From Diplodia intermedia (taxonomy: Eukaryota > Ascomycota > Dothideomycetes > Botryosphaeriales > Botryosphaeriaceae): a stretch of 64,000 nucleotides of DNA. The notes below the pieces were generated by a model that was given only the letters and a program-made list of their open reading frames with translations, made no database searches and had not been told where the DNA came from. Below, one piece after another: positions 9,459-21,465 of the stretch. The DNA lies in contig JAKEKT010000048.1 in NCBI GenBank assembly GCA_021495925.1, forward strand, positions 186,001 to 250,000, written 5' to 3'. The translations under genes were made by a program, and so were the position numbers. Positions within the stretch are counted from its first letter, which is position 1; every line of letters starts with the position of its first letter.

Positions 9459-11015
9459 ATGCATCAGACTTCCGTTCTTTCTTCGCTCTCTTTGCTGCTC
9501 GCAGCCTCCCGTGCCCAGCAGGTCGGCACCCAGAATGCTGAGACTCACCCGAGTCTGACCACCCAGAAGTGCACCACCGACGGCGGCTGCACCGACCAGT
9601 CCACTGCCATCGTGCTTGACGCCAACTGGCGCTGGCTGCACACCACCGAGGGCTACACCAACTGCTACACTGGTCAGGAATGGGACACCTCCATCTGCTC
9701 CTCCCCGGAGGCTTGCGCCACCGGCTGCGCTCTTGACGGTGCCGACTACGAGGGCACGTACGGCATTACGACTGACGGCAACGCTCTTTCCATGAAGTTT
9801 GTCACCCAGGGCTCGCAGAAGAACGTCGGCGGCCGTGTTTACCTGCTTGCTCCCGACTCCGAGGATGCGTACGAGCTCTTCAAGTTGAAGAACCAGGAGT
9901 TCACTTTCGACGTTGACGTCTCCGGCCTCCCCTGCGGCCTGAACGGCGCCCTGTACTTCTCCGAGGTATGCTCACCAACCCACAGACTGCCCCAGAATAT
10001 GCATGCTGACTTGCCGACTTAGATGGATGAGGATGGTGGCATGTCCAAGTACGAGAACAACAAGGCCGGCGCCAAGTACGGCACTGGCTACTGCGACACG
10101 CAGTGCCCCCACGACGTCAAGTTCATCAACGGCGAGGCCAACATTCTCAACTGGACCAAGTCCGAGACCGACGTCAACGCCGGCACTGGCCAATACGGCT
10201 CCTGCTGCAACGAGATGGTAAGCTTTCCGCGTCCGTTTCTGTGGGCGCGTGCTGACCTTTTGATTCAAGGATATCTGGGAGGCCAACTCGCAGGCCACCG
10301 CCGTCACTCCCCACGTCTGCAACGCCGATGTCATCGGCCAGGTCCGTTGCAACGGCACCGACTGCGGTGACGGCGACAACCGCTACGGCGGCGTCTGCGA
10401 CAAGGATGGCTGCGATTACAACCCCTACCGCATGGGCAACGAGTCGTTCTACGGCTCCAACGGCAGCATCATCGACACCACTGCCAAGTTCACCGTCATT
10501 ACGCAGTTCAGTAAGTTCACCTCGATGCTTTCGAACCACGGACACGACTAACGGCTTCACCAGTCACCTCGGACAACACTGCGACTGGCGACCTCGTTGA
10601 GATCCGCCGCAAGTACGTCCAGGACGGCACCGTCATCGAGAACTCGTTCGCCGACTACGACACGCTGGCCACGTTCAACTCCATCTCGGATGACTTCTGC
10701 GACGCTCAGAAGACGCTCTTCGGCGACCAGAACGACTTCAAGACCAAGGGCGGCATTGCCCGCATGGGCGAGTCCTTCGAGCGCGGCATGGTCCTCGTCA
10801 TGAGCATCTGGGACGACCACGCGGCCAACGCCCTCTGGCTCGACTCGACCTACCCCGTCGACGGCGACGAGACCAAGCCCGGCATCAAGCGCGGCCCTTG
10901 CGGCACCGACACTGGTGTTCCCGCCGACGTCGAGTCGGAGTCGCCCGATTCGACCGTCATCTACTCCAACATTCGCTACGGAGACATTGGCTCCACCTTC
11001 AACGCCACTGCTTAG
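9459..11015 (+). CDS. GH7 cellobiohydrolase (Cel7A/CBH1-like), no CBM
   Basis: Secreted reducing-end cellobiohydrolase acting on crystalline cellulose (family role). Exons are 9459-9965, 10023-10217, 10270-10510 and 10564-11015, with introns of 57, 52 and 53 bp, giving 464 aa. A signal peptide covers about residues 1-19 (MHQTSVLSSLSLLLAASRA). The mature protein starts QQVGTQNAETHPSLTTQKC, the usual GH7 opening. The catalytic motif is E233-M-D235-I-W-E238, interrupted by intron 2 directly after Met234. Other family blocks are visible: SLPCGLNGALYF-like, GYCDTQCPHD, YGSCCNEM, DNRYGGVCD and MVLVMSIWDD. There is no Ser/Thr linker or CBM1 after NIRYGDIGSTFNATA, so it is a single-domain enzyme. An endoglucanase of the same family is less likely given the CBH-like loop sequences. 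Confidence 0.94.
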
Positions 11016-11924
11016 ATCAATACCCATAGATGCGCATAGAGGGCTTCTTCACAAAACGGCATCCTTCTCTTCTCTTGTACACCATTTTCCCATGGTCATT
11101 TACCATTCGCTTCTTGTGTGTTCTTTTGCTTGGCTGGATCGGAAAGTTTGAGGGCTAGTGAGATGCTTGTAGAATAGGCAATCTGTTGTCCATGTCTTTT
11201 GTTGGTTTCGAGTCGTCATGTGAAGTTCCGGTCCCAAGATACTCTACTCCCCTGCGTGATAGCATTTTTGCAATGGTCGGGAAGAAAACGGAAGATCAAT
11301 TGGAGCATTGAATTGCGGGAAGTTGAACAATGATGCTTCGCTGTGTTGCAATTCCATGAAACCAAGCTGGCGTCGCGACACGACAATCGATCGGATGTGT
11401 CAGAACAACTCGCTGCGGCGGCGGCGTCGGCTTCCCCGCGGGCTGTCTCCGGGGTCATACAGGCGGACTCTGCGGATGCTGTAACTCCGCATCCGAACAT
11501 GACGCATCGATTCGGGCGACGCAAAGGTGTAAGAAAATGGCGAGCGCATGATTGGTCGGGGCGGAAGCACGACTGGCGACAGGTAGCCGCGACCTGCGTT
11601 GGAAGCGCCAAAGCTGCCCCGCCTCCCTGCACGGCGCACCTTGCGAGGAGGTCGGCCCCGCTTCCAAACGGCGGGACAGGCACGCTGCCTATGGGCGGGC
11701 GCCGGATGAAATAATGGATTAATAGCTATGTAACTCCTCGGACGCGGGCGAGCGAGAGCGGCCCGGGATTAAGACAGCTATCGCCGGCCGATTGGCGCGA
11801 TGCATTATTGCCATCATCACTCATCCTCGACCTTACACTGTCGCCGCTGTCCCCATGGCTTGACTGCTCCTGGCTCTTTCGCTGTCGCTGTAGATAGTCC
11901 GTCCCTCCTGCGCCCACGCCGACA
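11016..11924. other. intergenic between GH7 and the WD40 gene
   Basis: 3' UTR of the GH7 gene, then promoter of the WD40 gene. No coding signal. It becomes GC-rich after about 11400. Confidence 0.4.
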
Positions 11925-14299
11925 ATGAGCGACGACCCACGCGCTCCCCACGGTCGCAGCAGCGCCAGCCCGCAGCCCGCCGACCGCCCCCGCGACCGAT
12001 TGCTGCTGCTGGATGACGATGACGACGACATGGACTACGTGCCCGCCGAGTCGGGCGCCGAGGCCGAGTCGCTGATGGAGGACGAGTTCGACGATGGCGA
12101 CTTCCATGGTACACGCCCCGTCGCCCGCGACCCTCCGCCCATGCTTGCCGAGTGGCTGACCAACTGAGCACCGCAGATGCCGAGGAGAGCCTGAGTAACG
12201 TTTCGCTCGGCTTCACCACCATGCCCGCTCCGGCCGACGACGACGATGGCGAGCTCGACGATGATGACGAGGACGAGGACGACGACGACGAAATCGAAGA
12301 CGACGACGACGACGACGACGCCGACCTCGACGGGCCCCACGGCCGTTCCGTCTACAGTAACCCACCCCCGAACCCCACGCATCGCCGCCGGTGATATAAA
12401 ATGCTGACCGTTTCCGTCGCCAGTCACGCGCGAGCAGATAATGCAGCTGCTGGGCCACGCCGGCCTGCGTCGCATCTTCGCCGACCACGCCTCCGGCCGC
12501 CGCGCCGCGCTGGACGACGATGACGACAGCGAGACCGACAACACGGGCTACGGCGGCGTCGGCGCCCGCCGCCGGCGGGGCAGGGGTCGCAAGGCGTTCG
12601 AAAAGGTGCCCAGCGACGCGGGCCGGAAGCTCATGGCCTCGGGCACCTTTGGCGCAAACGACCGCCCCGAAGACCCGTATCTGCGCAGGAGGAAGCTGGC
12701 CTACCGCTTGATGCGGAGGGAACTGGGCCTGGGCTGCGTCGGCCGGCACAGGCTGAGCAGCAATCTCATCTCCCAGGTACCGCGCTCCACTGCTTCATCT
12801 TCTCGTGCCTCTCGCCCCGTGCTGACACCAATGCAAGAGCCTCATTCCGTCTTCCAAAGCCGACACTATAATCCATTACGACGCGCGATGTTACTCCGGC
12901 CAGTTCTCCAATGACGGCAACTTCTTCTTCTCGTGTGCCCAGGACTTCAAGGTGCGCATGTACGACACGTCGAATCCGTACAAATGGAAATATTATAAAA
13001 CTGTCGAGTACCCCTACGGCCAGTGGACCATCACCGATGCCTCGTTGAGCCCGGACAACAAGTTCCTTGCCTACAGTTCCATTCGTAGTATAGTCTGCCT
13101 TGCTCCCACCGATCCCGGTGATACCTCAGAGCCGCATCTCTTGGACTTTTCCAATACCGGGACACGGGGAAGGCGAGGCTTCCATTCATATCCTTACTTT
13201 GGTGTATGTTCTCTCTTCCCAAGTGCTGCTGTAATCAATTTGCTAAGCTTTTCCGGCAGATCTGGTCCCTCCGCTTCTCCGGCGACGGCCGCGAAATAGT
13301 GGCAGGAACCGGCGACCGCTCTGTATATGTCTACGACATCGAGCGCCGGCAGTCAATCCTGCGCATCCCTGGCCACGATGATGATGTGAATGCCGTGTGC
13401 TATGGCGATCCCAACTCGCCGCACATTCTGTACTCGGGTTCCGACGACACTACGTTGAAGGTGTGGGACCGTCGCAGCATGGGCGACGGGCGCGAGGCGG
13501 GCGTGTTCCTCGGCCACACCGAGGGCCTGACGTACGTCGACAGCAAGGGCGACGGCCGCTACGTGCTCAGCAACGGCAAGGACCAGACGGCGAAGCTGTG
13601 GGACCTGCGCAACATGATGAGCGCGCGCGAGGCCGACAAGATCGACGTCAACCAGTACACGACCGGCTTCGAGTACCGCACCAACTCTTACGACGAGACC
13701 GACTATCGCCCCCATCCGCACGATCGGTCGCTGGTCACGTTCCGCGGCCACTCGGTGCTGAAGACGCTCATCCGCTGCCACTTTTCTCCGCCCGGGAGCA
13801 CCGACTCGAGGTACGTTTACTCGGGAAGCTACGACGGGTCCGTGTACGTCTGGAACCTGGACGCAACGCTTGCCGGAAAGGTGGACGTGCTCAAGGCGAC
13901 TCGGAACTCGCGCCCTCGCGATGCTGATCTTCTGGCCGAGACGTACGACTTCATCGGCCGCAACGGTGGAACATGGCAGACATGCGTGCGTGATGCGAGC
14001 TGGCATCCCAATGCTCCTGTAATTGCGGGTAAGTGTTTGGCCCTGACCTTTAATCTTCTTTCGTGGCTAACAGTGCGATAGCAACTTCTTGGAATGGTTG
14101 GGGAACATCCCTCGGCACGTGCACGGTGCACACGTGGAACGACGGTATGGAAGAGGACGAAGGCGATCCAGCCATGGGCCAGCGTGTCAATGCGCAGCTG
14201 GAGCATGATCCGGAGCTGTACGGAGGCACCGAAAGTGGTAGGAGAGGCGTGAGCTATTTTTCGAGGAGAATGCGGACCCGGAGGGTTGACGATGATTGA
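11925..14299 (+). CDS. WD40 protein of the WDR23/DCAF11 type
   Basis: Likely substrate receptor of a CUL4-DDB1 ubiquitin ligase (inferred from the WDR23/DCAF11 family). Exons are 11925-12108, 12177-12356, 12424-12776, 12838-13203, 13260-14028 and 14082-14299, giving 689 aa. The first 200 residues are disordered and extremely acidic, with long Asp/Glu runs around residues 80-115, followed by the basic stretch RRRRGRGRK. The WD repeats start near YSGQFSNDGNFFFSCAQD and run to the end. Diagnostic blocks are GIWSLRFSGDGREIVAGTGD, GHDDDVNAVCYGD, DDTTLKVWDRR, LSNGKDQTAKLWDLR and SGSYDGSVYVWNL. The C-terminus, VSYFSRRMRTRRVDDD, is basic then acidic. All six junctions preserve frame. DDB1 binding is not visible directly. 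Confidence 0.88.
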
Positions 14300-14683
14300 T
14301 TAAATGACAGTATTTGGCGGCAATGATGCTACATCGGTTGTTATATTTCCTTGTACATATTAGAGGTAACTTTGATCGGATTGGAGGGAAACCGGTCATG
14401 AGCGGCGTTGGCATATATCAAGGCAACATTGGATGGCGAAGGTAGGATTCATTCGTTTCGAGGGGCTAGGAATTGAAGCCTGGAAATGATTTGGATTTTG
14501 ATGGTATCCGAACTCCGCCTTTCGTTGCCACCTTTGGCGCATTAAATTTGTACAGAAGTCGCTCTTTCAATTTGGCGATTTGGTATCACGTCGTCTCCCT
14601 TCTCGACGGTGCGTCCTTGTTGCACACATCCTCTTGGAAGCTGCCTGACCGGCGCGTGGCCCCACGAAGCACTCATATCGCGA
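14300..14683. other. convergent intergenic
   Basis: 3' flanks of the WD40 gene (+) and sss1 (-). AT-rich at the left. Nothing else seen. Confidence 0.4.
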
Positions 14684-15156
14684 CTACGAGCCGCCGACCA
14701 GGATGTTGTTGACGGGGATGTGTACTGTCGTTGTGTGTTGGCGCAAGTCGGGGATAAGATCGAGGTGATGCGCAACGTACCTAGCTTGACAATGTAGCCA
14801 ATGGCGCCCATGACGACGAAACCGACACCGACGGCCTGGGAGATCTTGATAAACTCGCGCTTGTCGGCTGCAGCAGGTGTTAGAATACGTTCGGAGGTGA
14901 CACGTTGGACGGACGGGAGGTCGGCGAGCAGGCTGCCATACGCGGCGGCATAGCTGTGCTACGGACGGCAGACGGGGGGAAGAGGAAACGTACGCTTGGT
15001 GCATCTGCGTCGCGCATTGTTAGCACAGGTCCGAATATAGGCAATTGAGCAGCTGGGGTGGCGGCGGCGACGGGGAGCTTACCTGTTGATGAACTGGGTG
15101 CCGTCCTTGATGAAGTCCTTGGGGACATCGGCGAGGTCCTTGATCTGATCAGACAT
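14684..15156 (-). CDS. sss1: Sec61-gamma / Sss1, translocon subunit
   Basis: Small tail-anchored subunit of the ER Sec61 translocon. Exons on the minus strand are 15156-15083, 15004-14994, 14867-14781 and 14724-14684, giving 70 aa. The second exon is only 11 nt (ATGCACCAAGC) yet is required to join ...DGTQFINR to CTKPDKREF in frame. Splice signals are good at each junction (GTAAGC, GTACGT and GTACGT donors, with CAG acceptors). The protein shows the family features: an amphipathic N-terminal helix (DQIKDLADVPKDFIKDG), the CTKPDKREF block, then one membrane span about residues 39-58 (AVGVGFVVMGAIGYIVKL), ending HIPVNNILVGGS. Length matches the family. It is divergent from the CPSF6-like gene. 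Confidence 0.93.
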
Positions 15157-16066
15157 GGCGGCGAGATGGCGAGAGAAAGCTTGATTCGGAGCAGAAGGGT
15201 AGTGGAAGAAGCGGGTTGGAAGGACGAGCAGCAGGGACGTGTATTTCTGGGGTGCCGCGGGAGGCCAGATTGTCGCTCGCACTCGCACCCCGGTCCGGTG
15301 ATTGGCGTGCCAAGCCGCGCGCGACCTCCGCTCCGAGAGCAGGAGCCTCAATCACCTCGACCTCAGATCCCGCGCCCGTGCTTCCTCACTCCTTCTCCAT
15401 CACCTCCCGCACACCCAGGTACGCATCCACCCATTCACTCTGTCGCGCGGCCACAGCTGACGTCCGGTGCAGCACCATCGTCCCCAGCTTCTGCAGCTTC
15501 CGCAGCCTTCATCTACGAACTTGCGCCTGCGCCCGCGTTTGCCCCAGGACTCGCGACTGCCCGGCGAGAGGGAAGCAGTTGGAGGAGGACGTCTACTGGC
15601 TGCGATACGCGCGGCCATCTCGTTGTCGTCGTTGAGAGGAAGAGGATATCGTGGTTCTGTCTTTCCAGGGATTCTAGGGGCTCTCTCATCCTGTACCGGT
15701 CCAAGTGACGCTCCACGCCTGTCTGCACTTCAAACACCTCCTGTTTTCGCGCCTGCGCCTGCTCCCGAGGCGAGAGGACGCTCAAGAACTGTCTCACACA
15801 CACATACACACCTTTGAGAGCGCCGTTTTCGATCTGTTTCTGCTGAGCAAGAGGGAAGTGTACGTATGACCGCCGACTTCACTCTGCATGTATCACTACC
15901 TCTCCTGTCTGCGCATTGCTTGCTTCATGTCTTTCCTTGCTTGGCAGCTATCGGCGGGGCTCGTGTTGACGCCTCTGTATCTTACCCTGCTGATCAATCC
16001 CCGACCCTTGCAGACTCTCTTCCGTTCGAGGCAGAATAATATCTACAAGATCTCTCTAATTTCATC
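15157..16066. other. divergent promoter region with probable 5' UTR intron
   Basis: This 910-bp region separates the sss1 ATG (-) from the CPSF6-like ATG (+). It is GC-rich and open in several frames without any recognisable protein. A GTACGT at about 15860 and a CTTGCAG at about 16008-16014 could bound a 5' UTR intron of the rightward gene. No TATA box is obvious. Confidence 0.4.
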
Positions 16067-17695
16067 ATGGCTGACGACGATAACTTCGACATCGACATCT
16101 ACGGCGACGACGCCCCTCAGGACTCCTTCAACAATAATAGTGAAGTCAAACAAGAGGCCCACGGGGGGTCCCTGCCTGACGCGTCTCAGCAAGCCGACAA
16201 TGCCCACTCCAATGGCGCGATGAAGCGAGAGAGCCGCGATAATTCTGTCAAGCAGGACGATTCCCGTAGTGCCAATACTGATGAGCGCCAACAAATCTCG
16301 AGCACTGGTGGCTCTTCCCATAATCAATTGCAGCCCCCGAAGCAAGCTCCCGTCCAGCAAGGCGTCAAGCGCAAGGAAGGCGCCGACGACCGGCCCGTCG
16401 ATGCGAACGCGACCACTGCCCTGCTCATCAGCGACCTTCACTGGTGGACTAATGAAGATGACATTCGTGGCTGGACCAACCAGAGCGGATGCGAGGACGA
16501 GCTGGTCGACGTGACCTTCAACGAGCATAAAGTCAATGGCAAGAGCAAAGGGTAGGTTGCTCGTTGACCATAATCCTGTACGGGCGCGTACCCCAGATCA
16601 CTAATTTCGCGATGCAGCCAATGCTTTGTTGAGATGGCATCGCCGCAAGCCGCAACTGCGCTTAAGCATACAATAGAATCCTTCGGTCAGGGCCAGCAAT
16701 ATGCAAAGAAGCATTCGGCCTCCTACCATGCACCCCACGTCAACCCTTACCGGACTCTACCTAAGGATGTCCCCAACCGCAAGGATGGAAACCGCAACGA
16801 CAACCGGTCCTCCTCCGGAAGCTTTGGTGGTGGTTCCGGCATGAACACCAACTTCAACAGCGGAGGTGGGTTCCGCGGCGGTCGCGGCGGTTTCAATAAC
16901 CGCGGAGGTATGAACAGCATGGGCTACAATAACCGCGGCGGCTTCAATAGCCCAATGGGCGGCGGTAGCATGGGGCCTGGTGGTGGATTCGGCGGTGGGC
17001 CTATGGGTGGATTTGGCGGTGGGCCGATGGGAGGCATGAACAACATGGGCTTCAACAACTTTGGTCGTGGTGGCATGATGGGTGGGATGCGTGGCGGCAT
17101 GGGGGGCCGCGGAAGAGGTGGCATGAACAGTGGTATGAACGCGGGCATGATGGGTGGCATGGGGCCGATGGGCGGCATGGGGGGCATGGGGATGAATCCA
17201 GGCATGATGGGCGGCATGGGAGGAAACATGAACATGGGTATGGGCGGCATGCAAGGTGAGTATGCCTTCAGCCAAGACGGCAGCCATCACAGAACTCGGC
17301 AACACCAACTCAATCACAACACCACCCATTATCACAATCGTCAGCGAGGCACGGGCCTGCAACGTCCGCCGAGAAAGAACACGGCGGCTCGTGGGTGCCA
17401 ACGAAAACCTCGGCAACATTCACCGTCACACTCTCTTCCCAACTCTCAATCCCTTCCAGCACAAAGCCCTTCATTACACTGGCATCCCGGTTTCGGCTTC
17501 GGTTTCAGCTCGGGCACAAACTCCATGACAGACTACAGTCTTATTAACAGATCCTTCTTTCTCACAGGCGGCTTCGGCGGTGGCGCACAACCGCATTTCA
17601 ACCCGGCCTTCTTCGGAAATCAACAAAGTGGTGGTGGTGGCGGTGGCGACGGCAACTGGAATCCCCATGGTGCGAAGCGACCGCGTCCCGAGTGA
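16067..17695 (+). CDS. CPSF6/CFIm68-like RRM protein
   Basis: Probable pre-mRNA 3'-processing RNA-binding protein. Exons are 16067-16551, 16618-17255 and 17568-17695, giving 416 aa when both introns are removed. The N-terminus is acidic and disordered (MADDDNFDIDIYGDD). A single RRM starts ALLISDLHWWTNEDDIRGW, where the WWT motif is typical of CPSF6/7. It continues over the first splice junction into KGQCFVEMASPQAA. The C-terminal half is Gly/Met/Asn-rich with many GGM, RGG and GGF repeats and ends AKRPRPE, a likely nuclear signal. The second intron is 312 bp, a multiple of three, and contains no in-frame stop, so an unspliced mRNA would encode a 520-aa form. Fission or budding yeast naming should not be transferred. 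Confidence 0.85.
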
Positions 17696-19660
17696 AAAAC
17701 GCGCGGATGACGATGGCAACACTCCGAGCAGACGTTTGAAGGTTCGCGCTTCAGCGACACTTCAGAAGTTCCTTTCGGCTTTTTTATTGACATTCTCGGA
17801 CGAAACGAGTACGCATGGTGGGTTGGAAACGTCCAGGTCCCCGCTCCGGCTGGTGCAAGTATCTCGTCCAGACTAAAGCAAAATCCCGATAAAATGGCGT
17901 TTGGGGTTGGGGGAAAACAGTATGTGATCAGGACGGGTAGGACAGCGAATCTCTTTTTCAATTGTTGCCTACTTCTTGTGTTGCCTCTCTCTCTTTTCTC
18001 TCTTTCTACCTCTTTCTCTTATCTTGTAGTGTTTCCTTCTTTTCTCATCTCCTGCTTTCCTCCCTCCAGTTCATCTTGTTCCGCCTTTTCGTCAGTTTCT
18101 CACCATCTGGTCTCGCCTGGGCAGGCTCTTTGTAAGCTAATTTAATCGGGCATTGGTAAAAATCATCTCATCTTTTGGGTTCTTTGACACGGCGGAGGTG
18201 TGGTACTGGCGAATGCAAAACAGACCTCTTTATGTTCTCCTACGGCTCTACTACGTAGTGATTATCAAGCGTCGGTGATGGGAGTATTGGAGGAAACTTA
18301 CCGCCGCCTTTCCTTACTTTCTTGTTTCCCGGTGCTCATTCTTCAGCCACTGTTGCTCGATGACTCACATGGCCGATTAATGATGGCTCAGAGGATGGGA
18401 TATTTGGTGCGGGTGTGTCAAACACAGTCTCTCAGGCAGAAATACAACAGCGAGACAAGGGCTTTGAGGGAAAAGCTGGCGTTCATCTGGAAGCGATCGC
18501 AGAAGAAAGATGGTCGCTTTGGCCGTTCCCAAGACCAAGCTGAGGCGATATTGCAATATGTAGCGGATAAAGTCGAGCGATGACATCACGTGCATCCAGC
18601 GGTTACAATGCTTTGGTTTTTACGAGGAATTTACCGCGTTGGCGGGTAAGTAGCCTGTTGTTTCAGGGGCCTGTTTGGCTGTGACAATGGCTGTCGACGA
18701 TCAGCAACAACGAGCAATTGGCGGAAGAACTTGGGGAGTCGCCGCGCGCCCGCAACGGCTGGTCGTGCCTTGTCGCGAGCATCTCCGTACCATTGAAGGT
18801 AGCTCGGAAGCGAAACAGACACCTGCGTAGTGCATACGGCAGAGGCGTTATAGCGGAGGGAACAGAGGAGAGGATAGCAACGGCCGAGAGTCCAAAGCGA
18901 GGCTCGCCAATGCGGACGGCGGACCGTCGGTTCCTGGGCGTTTACTTGCCGCACCCTACTTCATTTATTTTAGCTTGTACAGAGGGGCCCTACGTCCGAA
19001 GGCTAGCGCGAAGTTTCTGGGGCTTTGAACAGGGGCAGGGCAAATATGATAGGCCGAGTGTTTGTCCAGTTACCCTTTCTTCGGCACCGGCGGGCTCTAT
19101 TGCACGCATGCCCACCGCACGCTAACCAGCGTCTGTCCCCCCATCATTCGACAAACAGCGTGATCCCGTCACCGATGCCTCGTGTTGTACATCGGCACGG
19201 AGCGGTTGCATGACTTGGTCACTGTTTCAAGCGGGGCGTTTCAACTCCGGACACGGACCCTTCGCTTCGCAACGAGGTCGAATGTAGACAGCGACGGCAC
19301 TGGACGGATCCCTCTATTGCAGCCCACTCAATCGTTATGCTTAACCGACCCCGGCATGTCACCGCTGTTCCCGGCAACATTCAGATTGGAGGGGGCGATC
19401 AGGAGGGTCGCTCTCGCTCGACAAGCCCTCCGCTGCTTCGCATACCTCCCTAATGGCCTCTTTCTGGGATGTGCGGCCCGGCGGCTTCCAGGGCAGGCGG
19501 GGCTGCTCGAGAGCCGCAGGCCGTCTCGGCTTTTGGATATAACCTCACGCCCGGCCGCGCGCTCTCAGTCTTCTCCTTGACTGCACGGCTTGCATTCCCT
19601 GCCTTCAGCATCTGGTCCTCGAGGCACCTGTTCATTCGTTCTTTTTTGACTAACATCTTG
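17696..19660. other. intergenic, 3' UTR and GH5 upstream region
   Basis: A pyrimidine-rich tract (about 17960-18090) lies in the putative 3' UTR of the CPSF6-like gene. An isolated 127-codon open frame at 18200-18583 (+) has no recognisable domain and I do not call it. The right end is the GH5 promoter, with a GATATAAC box at about 19536-19543, roughly 120 bp before the ATG. Confidence 0.4.
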
Positions 19661-21465
19661 ATGATGAAGTCCTTCCTTTACGCTGCCGGTCTCTCGCAGC
19701 TGGCGCGCTCGGCAACCGCGTTGCCTCTTTCGGCCGCGCAGTCGTCCGTTTCTGCCGCCACTTGCAATGGCACCTTCAACGCCATCACTGCACAGCAGTT
19801 TGTCGATGCCCTCAATCCCGGTTGGAATCTTGGAAACACTTTGGACGCCGTGGAGGACGAGGGCGATTGGGGCAACGCACCTGTCACCGAGGATACATTC
19901 GACGATGTCAAGGCTGCCGGTTTCAAGGGCATCCGCCTTCCAGGTATGTACCAGGCTAGTAGACACTATTGTTGGTCGTATGGCTCACCAAATCTTCAGT
20001 TACATGGGCTTATCACTTCACTTCGGAGTCGCCCGACTGGACTGTCGACCCTGCGTGGCTGGACAGAGTGAGCGAGGTGGTTGATATGGTGACAAGCCGC
20101 GGCTTCTCTACCATCGTCAACGTACATCATGACAGCTGGATTTGGGCCGACGTTTCCGCGAGTGGAGCGAACTATACGCTCATCGAGGAGAAGTTCTACA
20201 GGCTCTGGTACCAGATTGGAGAGAAGCTGGCCTGCAAGTCTGAGCTTGTCGGCTTTGAGCCCATCAACGAGCCTCCGGGTGACACTGCTGAGCACGGCGC
20301 GGAGCTGAACAAGCTCAACAACATCATGCTTAAGGCCATCAACGACGCTGGTGGCTTCAACCCTCAGCGTGTTGTTACGCTGCCCGGTCTTGCCGAGGAC
20401 AGCATCAAGACCAGCACGTACTTCGAGCCGCCGAGCGGAAACTACAGCAACCCCTGGGCGATCCAGTACCACTACTACTCTCCTTACGATTTCATCTTCA
20501 GCGCCTGGGGCAAGACCAGGTGGGGTTCCGACGACGACAAGGCCACTCTCGAGGCCGAAATTGCTAACATCCGCAACAATTTCACCGATGTTCCGCTCGT
20601 CATTGGCGAATGGGCCGCCTCTCCCGTGGCGACCGAGTCTGCAGCACGCTGGAAGTACTTTGACTTCATCATCCAGATGGCGAACAAGTACAACACATCC
20701 ACCATGCTCTGGGACAACGGCTATGACTTCCTCGACCGCCCCGCCCACTCTTGGCGCGACCAGAGCGCCATTGACATCTACATGAACGCGGTCAAGGGCG
20801 TGTCCAACTCACTTCCCGACAGCACTGAGGACGGACAGGCGACGAGCCAGTTCACTTCGGCGTACATCTGGCACCAGGTTGGCACGCCCGTGGCGGCGCA
20901 GAGCCTGCCCTTCCTCTTCAACGGCAACACCCTTTCCAGCGTCAGCGTCGGCGGCAACCCGCTCGCCGAGGGCACCGACTACTCGGTCAACGGATCTAGC
21001 ATCAGCTTCACCCAGTCCTTCCTCTCGCAGCACGTGTCCGAGGACGCCACGGCCGGCATCAAGGCCAACCTGACACTGTCCTTCTCGGCTGGCGCAGACA
21101 TCGAGGTCCAGATCGTGCAGTGGGACGTGCCGACCGTCAACAGCAACAGCACCACGGCAGCGGCGGCCGACACGGGATCCGACTTCACGATCCCCATCAC
21201 GTGGAAGGGCCTCAGCAAGCCGGCGACGGTCAAGGCCCTGACGGCGGACGGCACGTATCTGGTGGATGACTGGACCCAGTACCTGGGCCCGCTGGAGGCG
21301 GCGCACACGACGTACAGCAACCAGTGGAACTGGGATGCGTCGAACATCATCCTCACGAGCAGCGCGGTCAAGGCGGTCGTGAGTGCTGGCAAGACGACCA
21401 CCTTCACCCTTGAGTTCTACCCCCGTGTGCCCGGCAACGCGGTCAACTACACGCTCACTGTTTGA
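19661..21465 (+). CDS. GH5 endoglucanase with C-terminal X2-type Ig-like domain
   Basis: Secreted beta-1,4-glucanase. Exons are 19661-19943 and 20000-21465 with a 56-bp intron, giving 582 aa. Two adjacent ATGs (19661, 19664) could start it. A signal peptide covers about the first 20 residues (LYAAGLSQLARSATALPL). The GH5 barrel shows NPGWNLGNTLDA, GFKGIRLPVTWAYHF, VNVHHDSW, the acid/base Glu in GFEPINEP (about E185), the YHYYSPYDF strand and the nucleophile Glu in PLVIGEWA (about E298), with MLWDNGYDF closing the barrel. From about residue 376 a CBM_X2-like Ig domain follows (PFLFNGNTLSSVSVGGNPL, then GTDYSVNGSSISFTQSFL), then about 110 more beta-rich residues. There is no CBM1. Many N-glycosylation sites fit secretion. 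Confidence 0.9.

Noticed and set aside
18200..18583. 127-codon plus-strand frame between the CPSF6-like and GH5 genes
   Set aside because: No domain, signal peptide or splice partner. It could be a lineage-specific gene, but I cannot support it.
19996..20748. 250-codon frame antisense to the GH5 gene
   Set aside because: A shadow of the GH5 coding exon; no domain, no splice context.
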